Assembly: GCF_017526105.1 (NCBI RefSeq)
Contig: NZ_CP071839.1
Location: 992,001-1,056,000, forward strand
From: Streptomyces cyanogenus
GTDB taxonomy: Bacteria; Actinomycetota; Actinomycetes; Streptomycetales; Streptomycetaceae
Length of the DNA stretch: 64,000 nucleotides
Direction of reading: 5' to 3'
Part shown: one piece after another, positions 24,423 to 32,816 of the stretch
Layout of the letters: the number at the start of each line of letters is the position of its first letter
Numbering within the stretch: position 1 is the first letter of the stretch
Position numbers and translations under genes: made by a program
Notes under the pieces: generated by a model
The model's input: the letters and a program-made list of their open reading frames with translations, nothing else
Databases searched by the model: none
Told to the model about the DNA's origin: nothing

Positions 24423-25610
24423 ATGGCCGCTTACCTGTGTCCTCCTGCCGTGATACACGGCAAGCACGCCGTGAAGACCAGCCAGATCGTGGCGGAGGTG
24501 CGCGACAGCCACCCGCACGCCGCGTGGGCGCCGCGGATCGACAGCATCGCGGCCAGCACGGGCATCGAGACCCGCGGGTGGATGCTGCCGCTGGAGACCG
24601 CCGTCGCGCCCGGCAACGGCGGCGGCCTGCGGGTCGTCGGCCGCGAGCCGGCCCAAAAGGCGCTGGCCGGCGAGGGGTTCACCCCGCAGGACGTGGACCG
24701 CGTGATCGCCGCGCTGGAGACCATACCCACGCCGCAGACCGTCCAGGAGCGCACCGCGCCGGCCTGGGAGGCCGTACAGTCCTACGGTGAACACGCGGCG
24801 CGCGGGGCCCTGCAGATCGCCGGGCTGGACACCGCGGACGTCGACTGCCTGATCACCAGTCACTCCACCACCCCGGCGCTGCCGGGTCTGGACATAGCCC
24901 TCGCCAACAAGCTGCCGCTCCGCAGCGACGTGATGCTGCTGCCGGCCACGCAGTGGGCCTGTGTCGCGGGCACCCGCTCCCTCGCGCTGGCGGCGGACCT
25001 CGTGGCCGCGGACCCGGACCGAGTGGTCCTGGTCGTCATCGCGGAGGCGCTGAGCACCACCTACCAGCCCGCGGACGACACCCTCGAGTCCCTGATCGTC
25101 CGGTTGCTGTTCGCGGACACCGCCGTGGCCGCGGTGGTCACGGGCCGCCCGAGGCGCGAGTCGGTACTCCGGCTGGACGCCGCCTGGCACCACACCCTGC
25201 CCGGCACCCAGGACCTGCACCGCCTGGAGACGCGGGCGGACGGCACCCACTTCGTGATGGACCGGCGCGGACCGCGCGCCGTACAGCAGACGGTCACCGC
25301 GATGTGGGAGTGGCTGCGCACCCGTCACCAGGACTCCCCCGACGCCTGGCACCCCGACGTGCTGCTCGCGCACCCCGGGGGGACCCGGGTGCTGGAGTAC
25401 ATGGAGCAGACCATGCCCGACACGTGGCCGTCGGGCCTGCTGGACCACAGCCGGGACAGTTACACCAGCGGCAACCGCGGAGGCGCCGCCGTGTTCGACA
25501 TCCTGCGGCGGGCGCACGACTCCGGGCGGCGGAAGCCGGGCGATCGCGCCGTTCTGTACGCCGCGGCGCCGGGCCTCAGCGCCACCGCCCTGGAAGGGGA
25601 GTGGCTGTAG
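24423..25610 (+). CDS. Type III polyketide synthase (chalcone-synthase-like)
   Basis: This 395-aa enzyme has the Cys-His-Asn triad of type III PKSs: Cys180 in ATQWACVAG, His317 in LLAHPGGTRVLEY, and Asn351 in YTSGNRGG. It should condense malonyl-CoA extender units onto a starter CoA in the cytoplasm. Two usually strong motifs are altered: the FGDGAAA loop reads FADTAVAA, and the C-terminal GFGPG loop reads AAAPGLS. It is therefore divergent, and its product (pyrone, resorcinol or naphthalene type) cannot be named. ATG at 24423 follows GAGAAGGTG by 7 bases. No methyltransferase, oxidase or P450 partner adjoins it. The AfsR-like regulator 1.6 kb upstream is the only nearby pathway-type gene. 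Confidence 0.9.
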   Translation: MAAYLCPPAVIHGKHAVKTSQIVAEVRDSHPHAAWAPRIDSIAASTGIETRGWMLPLETAVAPGNGGGLRVVGREPAQKALAGEGFTPQDVDRVIAALETIPTPQTVQERTAPAWEAVQSYGEHAARGALQIAGLDTADVDCLITSHSTTPALPGLDIALANKLPLRSDVMLLPATQWACVAGTRSLALAADLVAADPDRVVLVVIAEALSTTYQPADDTLESLIVRLLFADTAVAAVVTGRPRRESVLRLDAAWHHTLPGTQDLHRLETRADGTHFVMDRRGPRAVQQTVTAMWEWLRTRHQDSPDAWHPDVLLAHPGGTRVLEYMEQTMPDTWPSGLLDHSRDSYTSGNRGGAAVFDILRRAHDSGRRKPGDRAVLYAAAPGLSATALEGEWL

Positions 25611-25634
25611 CCGCGTTCCCGGCGCGTGGCCGGG

Positions 25635-27797
25635 TCACCTCGCGACCTCGGCCCAGACCACCTTGCCGTCGTCCGTCCACCGCACCCCCCACCGGTGGGT
25701 GAGCCGGTGCACGACGTGCAGGCCGCGACCGCTGTCGTCGAACACGCCGACCCGCCGCAGCCGCGGCCTGCCGTTGCCGGTGTCGCCCACCTCGCACAGC
25801 AGGCCGTGACCGGACCTGATCAGCCGCACGGTGATGGGGCCGGTGGCGAAGCTCACCGCGTTCGTGACCAGCTCGCTGACGAGCAGCAGCACGGCGTCCC
25901 GGGTGTCGTCCCCGGTGCGCCATCGCCGCAGCAGCGCGCGGACCCGCGTGCGGGCACGGGCGGGGGCGTCGTCGCGGGCGGGCAGCCGCCAGGTCGCGGT
26001 GTCCCCCTTGCGGTAGCCGATCATCCGGGCGAGCAGCAGGGTCACGTCGTCGCGCTGGCGCGCGGGTGACAGCGCGGCGGTGACGTGCCGTGCGGCCTGC
26101 TGCAGGGTGTCCCAGGGATGCACCGTGGACACGGCGTCCGCCAGCCTGCCGATGCCCTCGTCGATCGACACGGCCGGATCCTCCACCAGGCCGTCGGTGT
26201 AGAGGGCCAGCAGGGAACCCGGGGGCGCGTCGAAGGTGTGCACGTCGAACGGTTCGCGCAGTGCGAACTCGGCGCCCAGTCCCGGGTGGGGGCGGACCTC
26301 CAGCGGGCCCGCGTGCCCGTCAGGGGAGACCAGGACCGGGGGCAGGTGGCCGGCGCTGGACAGTGTCACGTGGTGGCCGACCGGGTCGTAGAGGGCGATG
26401 CAGCAGGTCGAGCCGAGGGCGCTGTAGCCGGCCGTCAGCCCGGACTCCGCGTCGTCCAGCAGCGACACGGTCTCGTCCAGGTGCTCCAGTACCTCGTCGG
26501 GCGCGAGTCCCGCGGACAGCAGCGCGCGGGCCTCCATGCTCAGCTGGCCCATGGTTGCCGCGGCTCCCAGGCCGTGCCCGACGACGTCACCGACCACCAG
26601 CGCGGTACGGCCGTCCGGCAGCGGGAAGCTGTTCACCCAGTCGCCGCCGACGCCCGCGCTGTCGGGGGTGGCCGGCTGGTAGACGCTGGCGATCTCGATG
26701 GTGTCGCCGCCGGTCCGGGGCAGGAGCCGGCGCTGCAGGGCCAGTACCTGGGTGTGCTCGCGCTGGTGCTGACGAGCCAGGTCGACGTGGTGGGCGGTCC
26801 TGGCCACCAGTTCCTGCAGGTCGAACAGCTCGCTGTCGCGGAAGGGGCAGTCCGCCCGCCGCCAGACCTCCGCCACGCCCAGGACGACGGGCGGGGTGCC
26901 GTTCAGGACCAGCGGTATGCACGCCACACCCGCCGACCGGTCGCCGGGCACCAGGGCGCGCGCCACCCGGGGACTGCCCAGAACCCGCTCGACCGCCTCC
27001 CGGTCGGGTATGACGATGGTCTGCGGGGCGTCGTCCCGCAGGACCGCCTGCGCCAGCAGGCGACTCGCGTCGCCGGGAAGGTCGTGGCCCGGGGTCACGT
27101 AGCCCTCGGGCCACGCCCGGTCCGGCACCAGGGCCGCCCGCCGCAGCCTGATGCGCCCCTTCTTCTGCCCGGTGACCCCCTCGCCCGTCCACACGGCGAA
27201 GTCGAGGTCGACGGCGGCCACGTCTCCCCAGGCCAGCAGGGACTCGGCCAGCGACTGCGCGGTCTCGCCGATGTCCAGCGAGGTGCCGATGGCGGTCTCG
27301 GCCGCGTAGAGGTGCAGCCTCCTGGCCATCGCGATCACGGAGACGGTCAGGCCCTCCTCGGGTTCCGCGGCGGGCAGGATGCTCATCGACACCACCAGCT
27401 CCGACCCGTCGCCGCGCCGCAGGCGCTGGATCCGGGCGACGTGCGCCTCACCGGTCTCCAGGACCTGCCGCAGTCGCCGGGTGACCGTCGGTACGTCCCC
27501 GGGCGGCAGGAGATCGACGAACGGCCGCCCGGTCCTGGCGCCCAGACCCGCGAATACGGGGGCGTCCACGTTGCAGCGGGTGATGATCAGGTCCCGGTCC
27601 AGGTTGAGTGCGCCGAGAATCTGCTCCTGCTGGCCGGCCGCGGGATCCCCGGATCCGCGCGGGCGCGTGCCGCGGTCGCCCTCCGCGTCGGCGGATCCGG
27701 CGTCCGCGGCCGCTCCGCCGCGCGGGATGTACCGTCCCAGGGCGCTGCTGACCAGGTCGAACGCCGAGGAGGACGAGGAGGAGGGGGTGGTGTCCAT
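25635..27797 (-). CDS. PAS/GAF/SpoIIE-type phosphatase with HATPase domain
   Basis: This 720-aa protein has a Ser-rich N-terminus, a PAS domain (about 55-160), a GAF domain (about 165-345), a SpoIIE PP2C domain (about 350-575) and a C-terminal HATPase domain (about 590-720, SELVTNAVSFA, DSGRGLHVVHRL). It lacks membrane segments. The PP2C metal loop reads GVGGDWVNSF where its paralogues read GVGGDWFD, so the usual second Asp is Asn; the other metal loop (VVGDVVGHG) and DDVTLLLA are intact. This could lower or retune phosphatase activity. It is convergent with the type III PKS, with 24 bases between the stops. ATG at 27797 begins MDTTPSSSSSS. Confidence 0.87.
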   Translation of the reverse strand: MDTTPSSSSSSAFDLVSSALGRYIPRGGAAADAGSADAEGDRGTRPRGSGDPAAGQQEQILGALNLDRDLIITRCNVDAPVFAGLGARTGRPFVDLLPPGDVPTVTRRLRQVLETGEAHVARIQRLRRGDGSELVVSMSILPAAEPEEGLTVSVIAMARRLHLYAAETAIGTSLDIGETAQSLAESLLAWGDVAAVDLDFAVWTGEGVTGQKKGRIRLRRAALVPDRAWPEGYVTPGHDLPGDASRLLAQAVLRDDAPQTIVIPDREAVERVLGSPRVARALVPGDRSAGVACIPLVLNGTPPVVLGVAEVWRRADCPFRDSELFDLQELVARTAHHVDLARQHQREHTQVLALQRRLLPRTGGDTIEIASVYQPATPDSAGVGGDWVNSFPLPDGRTALVVGDVVGHGLGAAATMGQLSMEARALLSAGLAPDEVLEHLDETVSLLDDAESGLTAGYSALGSTCCIALYDPVGHHVTLSSAGHLPPVLVSPDGHAGPLEVRPHPGLGAEFALREPFDVHTFDAPPGSLLALYTDGLVEDPAVSIDEGIGRLADAVSTVHPWDTLQQAARHVTAALSPARQRDDVTLLLARMIGYRKGDTATWRLPARDDAPARARTRVRALLRRWRTGDDTRDAVLLLVSELVTNAVSFATGPITVRLIRSGHGLLCEVGDTGNGRPRLRRVGVFDDSGRGLHVVHRLTHRWGVRWTDDGKVVWAEVAR

Positions 27798-28058
27798 GCG
27801 GCTCTCTCAGCAATCCCCGGCGCAGCGCCGGGGCCGTACTCGGACCACACCTCATTGAATAACAGCGGGGGACGCTTCGCCCACATCAGCCGAATCCGGC
27901 GCACACGGAGGGTGAGAGGACGTGACGACCTGTAGGGCGGGCTCCGAGTCGCGGGCTTCCGGCGTGGTCCACCTCGCCGGGCCGGAGGCCGTCGGTGCGG
28001 CCGGTGCTCCCGACGCCCGCCGCGACAGCCGCCGCCACGCGGCCGGAGCCGACGGGGG

Positions 28059-30431
28059 TCACCGGGCGGCGCCGAGTGCGTCCGCCCGAGCCAGGGCCTG
28101 GGCGGCTTCGGTGGGGGCGTCGGCGCGGGTGAAGGCGTCGGCGGCACGGAGCCAGTGCGTGCAAGCCTCGGCAGGTCGTCGAGCGTCCTCGTGGGCGAGG
28201 GCCAGGCACTTCAAGGTCTCACCCCCGCCGTACCAGTCCTCCGATTCCCAGCAGACGTGCAGCGCCTGGCCGTAGGCGTCGACGGCCTCCGCCCAACGGC
28301 CGTCGTACTCCAGGGCGATGCCCAGGTTGTGCCAGGTCATGCCCACTGCCTGGCGGTCGGGTGTGCCCAGCAACAGGTCGAGGGCGTGGCGGTGCGCCGC
28401 GATCGCTTCGTCGAGGCGGCCCACCCCCTGCAGCGCACTGCCCAGGTTGTTCCACGCCAGGCCCTCGCCGTAGGAGTCGTCGGTGGCTCGGTAGAGTTCG
28501 CGGGCGCGGGTGTGGGCGTCCACCGCCTCCTCGTACCGCTCGGCGCTCCGAAGAGCGAGCCCGAGGGAGTCCCACGCGTTGGCCTCGTGTTCCGGGTCCT
28601 CGATGGTCTGGAACAAGTCACGGGTGAGGCTGAGCACCTCGATCGCCTCCTCGGTGCGGCCCGCGGACCGCAGTGAGCTTCCGAACAGGCCCAGCGTCAG
28701 CAGCTGGTCCAGCACGTTTCCCGAACGGTCGGCGTCCTCTCGGGCGAGCCGGGCGACAGTGATCAGGTCGTCGAACTGCCAGCGGAAGGAGAGGTACTCG
28801 TCCAGGCACGTGGCGAGCCGCAGCGCCGTGCCCGCGAAGGGCTCCTCGCGTGCCCAGTGGGCCGCCGACACGAGCCCGGTCCGCTCCCTGTCGAACCATG
28901 CCAACGCCTGCGACCGGTCCGCGAAGCACTGCGCCTCCGGCCCGCCGGAACCGGACGTCAACCAGTTGTCGGCCTCGTCCGCCCACCGGAAGTAGTACTC
29001 CAGCACCCGTACGCGCGCGGACACCGCCTCCTCCCCGAGGTCCGCGCCCTCGGCCACCACGCTCACGCCGAACGCGCGCACCAGGTCGTGCAGCCGCCAC
29101 CGGCCACGCCCACTCCCCCGCTCGACCAGGTGCGCCCGCGCCAGCGCCTTCAGGTCCCGCACCGGTGGCGCCTCCGCGCCCACCAGCGCGGCGACGACCT
29201 CGTCACTCGCCTCCGGCCCCGGCGCAAGGGCGAGCAGCCGCAGCAACCGCGCCTGCTCGGCCGGCAGCCGGCGGTACGACATCGCGAACGCGGCGCGCAC
29301 GCTGCGCTCGCCGTCGTCGAGGTGGTCGAGACGGTCGTGGGACTCCGCGAGTTCGGCGACGAGTTCGGTCACCGGCATGCCGGGGTCTTCCGCCAGCAGC
29401 GCCGCCGCGATCTGGAGGGCCAGCGGCAGATGGCCACAGAGGACTGCCAACCGCTCGGCGGCGGCGGGGTCGTCGGCGATCCGGGGGTCGTCCGGGTCGG
29501 CGATCCGCACCGCCAGGTCGAGGAGCCCGTACGCCTCCTGCGCCGACAGCTCGTCCAACGACACGAGCCGGGCCCCGAGTTGGGGCAGCCGGTCGCGCGA
29601 GGTGACCAGGACGTGATGCCGGGCATCACCCGGCATCAGGGGCCGTACCTGATCCGGTGACGAGGCGTTGTCCGCGAGGATCAGCACCGGCCCGCGCTCC
29701 CGCGCCCGCTCGGCCAGCACCGACCGGTACAGCACCGCCCGCTCGTCCGCCGTGGCCGGAACGTCCTCCGGCCGCACGCCGAGGGCCCGCAGCAGGGCCT
29801 GAAGGGCGCGGTCGGCGGTGACCGGCTCGGGGTCGTACCCGTGCAGGTCGATGAAGAGGACCCCGCCCGGGAACCAGCCCCGCCCGCACGCCAGATGCGC
29901 GGTCTGCACGGCCAGCGCGGTCTTGCCGATGCCGCCGAGGCCGGAGACGGCGGCCACCAGTACCGCGGACGGGCCGGCGGCCGCCGGATCCAGCGCCGCC
30001 AGCAGGGCCTTGGTCTCCTCCGTGCGCCCGGTGAATCCGCCCGGCCGCGGCGGCAGCCCGGCCAGCGCCTCGGGCGCGGCGGCGCCCTGCCGGATCACGA
30101 CCTGTACGCCGACGACCTCCCGCAGGAAGACCCCGCCCCGGAAGTCGGTGTGATCGCCGCGGTACCAGGCCGCCGTGCTGCCCGGCGCGTACCGTTCCAT
30201 GGCCCGCGCGACGGCACCGGCGGCCTCAGGATCGGCGGCCAGCAGCTCGGCCAGCCGGTCCCCCCACCGCCGTACGGCATCCGGCCGCGCCGGATCCCCC
30301 GCCGCCTCCGCCAGCTCCGCGGCGGACGCCCCGGTGTCCCGCCCCAGAGCCCGGGCCAGCTCCTCGACGGCCCGGCGCCCGGCCTCCCCGCCCGCGCCGT
30401 CGGCCAGGGCCGCAAGCAACGCCGCTCTCAT
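28059..30431 (-). CDS. NB-ARC ATPase with TPR repeats, no DNA-binding domain
   Basis: This 790-aa STAND-type protein has a helical N-terminal region (about 1-90), then an NB-ARC ATPase with Walker A GLGGIGKTALA (near 167), Walker B VLILADNAS and the downstream CGHLPLALQI motif. A winged-helix-like spacer follows (LHDLVRAFGVSV), then TPR repeats (about 560-785, including NAWDSLGLALRSAERYEEAV and LAWNNLGSALQGVGRLDEAI). It resembles AfsR-type regulators without the OmpR DNA-binding domain, so it probably signals by protein contacts. GGGGGGAC precedes ATG at 30431. The N-terminal part may be an effector-associated adaptor domain; this is inference. Confidence 0.85.
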   Translation of the reverse strand: MRAALLAALADGAGGEAGRRAVEELARALGRDTGASAAELAEAAGDPARPDAVRRWGDRLAELLAADPEAAGAVARAMERYAPGSTAAWYRGDHTDFRGGVFLREVVGVQVVIRQGAAAPEALAGLPPRPGGFTGRTEETKALLAALDPAAAGPSAVLVAAVSGLGGIGKTALAVQTAHLACGRGWFPGGVLFIDLHGYDPEPVTADRALQALLRALGVRPEDVPATADERAVLYRSVLAERARERGPVLILADNASSPDQVRPLMPGDARHHVLVTSRDRLPQLGARLVSLDELSAQEAYGLLDLAVRIADPDDPRIADDPAAAERLAVLCGHLPLALQIAAALLAEDPGMPVTELVAELAESHDRLDHLDDGERSVRAAFAMSYRRLPAEQARLLRLLALAPGPEASDEVVAALVGAEAPPVRDLKALARAHLVERGSGRGRWRLHDLVRAFGVSVVAEGADLGEEAVSARVRVLEYYFRWADEADNWLTSGSGGPEAQCFADRSQALAWFDRERTGLVSAAHWAREEPFAGTALRLATCLDEYLSFRWQFDDLITVARLAREDADRSGNVLDQLLTLGLFGSSLRSAGRTEEAIEVLSLTRDLFQTIEDPEHEANAWDSLGLALRSAERYEEAVDAHTRARELYRATDDSYGEGLAWNNLGSALQGVGRLDEAIAAHRHALDLLLGTPDRQAVGMTWHNLGIALEYDGRWAEAVDAYGQALHVCWESEDWYGGGETLKCLALAHEDARRPAEACTHWLRAADAFTRADAPTEAAQALARADALGAAR

Positions 30432-30736
30432 GTCCCCCCACCGTGCACCTCGCGTGCGTCAACGGTACGGCCTCGGGGGGCTGTCGGCGCCGGTCCCGTG
30501 CGCGGCACCACCCGCACCGCGCGAGCGCGGGCATGCTCCCGTTCATCCGGTGGACACAGGCCTCGGAGGCGGCGGTGTCCCCGTCCGGATCCCGGTATCC
30601 GTCCCCGCGGCCGCATCCGGCCGGTCGTCCTCGCGTCCAGGGGGTGGCGGTGGAGCGCGGGAGGGCGGCTGCCGGCGTGCGGTCACCGGGGGTGTGGCCG
30701 CCGCACACGACCGCGCCGGCCCCGTACGACGGCGCC

Positions 30737-31162
30737 TCAGAGGGTGAGCAGCCGGACGAGCAGGACCGTCACCGTGCCTGCCGCCAGCACCGCCCCCAGC
30801 ACCGTGAACAGCAGGTCGACCACCCTCATGTCCCAGCCCTCGATCGCAAACCGGTGCGGGGCGCGCGGGTCGTATCGGACCGTGACGCGCGCCCCGACCG
30901 CCAAGGTGTTTCCCACGGCCCCGCGGCCGAACCTGGACGAGTGCTCCTGCGCGGTTCCGTCGTGGGCCGTCCAGGCCGCGACCGGATGGTAGAACGTGCC
31001 CCCCTCGTCGTCCCGCCTGACCTCGTGCCGGACGATCCGGGCCTCGGCATCGACGCCTGTGCTGCGGAGGATCGCCGCACGGCGGAGGCCGTACACACCG
31101 AACGCGAGGGAGACCACGCCGATGGTCAGGGGGATGAGGGAGAAGAGCCAGGCACGTTCCAT
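30737..31162 (-). CDS. DUF3592 membrane protein
   Basis: This 141-aa protein has two membrane helices (about 7-26, LIPLTIGVVSLAFGVYGL, and about 115-137, LLFTVLGAVLAAGTVTVLLV) flanking a small beta-rich soluble domain (EARIVRHEVRRDDEGG...HPVAAW...VRYDPRAPHRFAI). This is the DUF3592 plan; the function is unknown. It is monocistronic, lying between the NB-ARC gene and a small basic protein. Confidence 0.8.
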   Translation of the reverse strand: MERAWLFSLIPLTIGVVSLAFGVYGLRRAAILRSTGVDAEARIVRHEVRRDDEGGTFYHPVAAWTAHDGTAQEHSSRFGRGAVGNTLAVGARVTVRYDPRAPHRFAIEGWDMRVVDLLFTVLGAVLAAGTVTVLLVRLLTL

Positions 31163-31235
31163 GTGTCATGCGACGCGCACGCCGGGATGTCGGTTGCACT
31201 CCGGCGGCGGTGGCGGTCCCGTCGAGCCGGCGTGG

Positions 31236-31397
31236 TCACATTCCCGAGCCCGACCGGCGGGCGCGCAGCTTGCCGAGGAGTCGCTGGGCCTGGGCCCGGC
31301 GGCGGGGATCGGCCGCGGTGCGGCGTACTTGTTCGATCGTGCGCCGACCCTGCGGACTGCGCGCGAACTGCTTGAGTCGTTCGACAACTCCTGACAT
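31236..31397 (-). CDS. Small basic conserved protein (53 aa)
   Basis: This 53-aa protein starts MSGVVERLKQFARSPQGRRT and is strongly basic and helical throughout (QVRRTAADPRRRAQAQRLLG). Similar small proteins are common hypotheticals in Streptomyces. ATG at 31397 is preceded by AAAGGAG 4-5 bases upstream, which favours it over the longer frame starting at 31664. No function is known; nucleic-acid or membrane-surface binding would fit the charge but is speculation. Confidence 0.7.
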   Translation of the reverse strand: MSGVVERLKQFARSPQGRRTIEQVRRTAADPRRRAQAQRLLGKLRARRSGSGM

Positions 31398-31817
31398 GAC
31401 ACTCCTTTCACCAGGGGTGCCCTGCTCGTGCCGGGCCCCGGGAGGTTCGTCTACCCGGTGACGGACGGTCCAGCCGCTTTCGGCCGAGGACGGGCCGTCG
31501 CGCCGCCACACCGCTTGCAGGCCTCCGGCAGCCCCGGCCGGCGCCGGGGCGCGCTGCCTGGGGAAACGGGGCGGGCGGGCCGGGCGGCGCTGAAATGGTT
31601 GAAGCCTCACCCGGGCCGCGGACACGGCCCGTGCCGCCTCGCCGCAGGGCGCAACCGCCCGCACCGTGCAACCACCACCGTGTCCGAAGCGGACACAGGC
31701 GTGTTGCGTCCGATCACGCCCTCTGATTCCTTCGATACCTGAACGAATGAGGGGCCGTCAAGACCGGCTCTTCCGTTTTCGTGTACGTCTTCTGTCGGCA
31801 AGTCAGGGAGTTGAATC
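31398..31817. other. 420-nt divergent intergenic region
   Basis: It lies between the small basic protein (minus) and the amylase-inhibitor gene (plus). It contains stem-loops at 31531-31550 (GCCCCGGC/GCCGGGGC, 4-base loop) and 31680-31696 (GTGTCC/GGACAC, 5-base loop). Frames across it have no ribosome-binding site or recognisable features. The segment 31720-31817 is less GC-rich and is the likely promoter and leader of the inhibitor gene. Confidence 0.5.
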
Positions 31818-32138
31818 GTGCAGAGTTGGACGAAGTGGTTCGTACGGACAACGGGGTTCGCCATGTCTTCGATCCTTTCCGTCGCCCTTGCGGAGCCGGC
31901 CTTCGCGGGGTCCGAGGATCCTGAGCCGGCACCCGCCTGCGTCACCATGCACGAGAGCTGGCGGTACACCGACGCCGCCAACGACTGCGCCTCCACGGTG
32001 GGGGTGAGGGTCGTCTACCGGGACGGTGCCACCGGCCTGTGCTACAGCCTGCCGCCGGGTGTCACCCGCACGGTCGGCGAGGGGTACCTCGGTCAGCACG
32101 GTCACCCCGACCACCTCGCCGCCTGCGAGGTCTCCTGA
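31818..32138 (+). CDS. Secreted tendamistat-like alpha-amylase inhibitor
   Basis: This 106-aa precursor has a signal peptide of about 30 residues ending AEPAFA, leaving a 76-aa mature protein close to tendamistat (74 aa). Four Cys (41, 57, 75, 103) have the same spacing as tendamistat's two disulfides (16, 18 and 28 residues between successive Cys). The inhibitory triplet Trp-Arg-Tyr is intact at 48-50 within ESWRYTDAANDC. Other matches are VRVVYRDGATGLCYSLPPG and VGEGYLGQHGH. It is expected to block alpha-amylases outside the cell by inserting the WRY loop into the active site. GTG at 31818 follows GGGAG by 7 bases. It is an isolated gene; no amylase is nearby. Confidence 0.9.
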   Translation: MQSWTKWFVRTTGFAMSSILSVALAEPAFAGSEDPEPAPACVTMHESWRYTDAANDCASTVGVRVVYRDGATGLCYSLPPGVTRTVGEGYLGQHGHPDHLAACEVS

Positions 32139-32211
32139 AAGTCCCGGGCAACGGGCGGCAGGGGCCGATTACGCTGGCGCGTGACTCACTGGCAGCACAC
32201 GGGGAGGTCCG

Positions 32212-32781
32212 ATGACCGCTGTCTCGCAGAGCCTCCAGGCACCAGTCGCCACCGAGCGGTTGGTCCTGCGGCTCTTCACTCCTGACGACGTCGAGGACCG
32301 GTATGCGTACCAGTCCCTTCCGGAGGTGGCGCGTTTCCTGTACCGGCCGCCGCTCACGCGCGAGGACTGCGCCGAGTCCATCGCCGCGCGGGCGGGCGGG
32401 ACGCCGTGGCAGGCGGACGGCGACGTGCTGCTGCTGGCGGTGTGCCGGGCGGAGGAACCACGCGTCGTCATCGGCGAGGTGGTCCTCACCCTCACGAGTG
32501 CCCGCGCCCGGCAGGCGGAGATCGGCTGGGTCTTCGACCCGCGTCACGCCGGACGCGGTTACGCCACCGAAGCGGCGCGCGCCCTCGTCGGGGTGGCCTT
32601 CGGTCAGTTGGGCGTCCACCGGGTCTTCGCCCGGCTCGATGTCCTCAACACCGCCTCGGTCCGCGTGTGCGAGCGCCTCGGCATGCGGCGTGAAGCGCAT
32701 CTGGTCGACAACGACCTCGACGGTGATCGCTGGGGCAGCGAGTACGGCTACGCGATCCTCGCACGCGAGTGGAAGAGCTGA
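32212..32781 (+). CDS. GNAT acetyltransferase, RimJ/RimL-like
   Basis: This 189-aa protein is a complete GNAT domain of the RimJ/RimL type: ATERLVLRLFTPDD at the start, acetyl-CoA loop RHAGRGYATEA, then LGVHRVFARLDVLNTASVRV and CERLGMRREA. It should transfer an acetyl group from acetyl-CoA to an amine, either a protein N-terminus or a small molecule. ATG at 32212 follows GGGGAGG by a few bases. It converges with the metallopeptidase/vWA operon across a strong palindrome. The substrate is unknown. Confidence 0.9.
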   Translation: MTAVSQSLQAPVATERLVLRLFTPDDVEDRYAYQSLPEVARFLYRPPLTREDCAESIAARAGGTPWQADGDVLLLAVCRAEEPRVVIGEVVLTLTSARARQAEIGWVFDPRHAGRGYATEAARALVGVAFGQLGVHRVFARLDVLNTASVRVCERLGMRREAHLVDNDLDGDRWGSEYGYAILAREWKS

Positions 32782-32816
32782 ACCCGGGCGGCCGGCCGCC
32801 CGGCCGCCACAGGTTC
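32780..32816. terminator. Palindromic bidirectional terminator
   Basis: A 16-base perfect palindrome GGGCGGCCGGCCGCCC (32786-32801) lies inside a weaker GAACC (32780-32784) / GGTTC (32812-32816) pair, exactly between two convergent stops. Confidence 0.65.

Noticed and set aside
24423-30431. A polyketide cluster around the type III PKS
   Set aside because: Neighbours are a phosphatase and an NB-ARC protein; no tailoring or transport gene adjoins, so I treat the PKS as an orphan.
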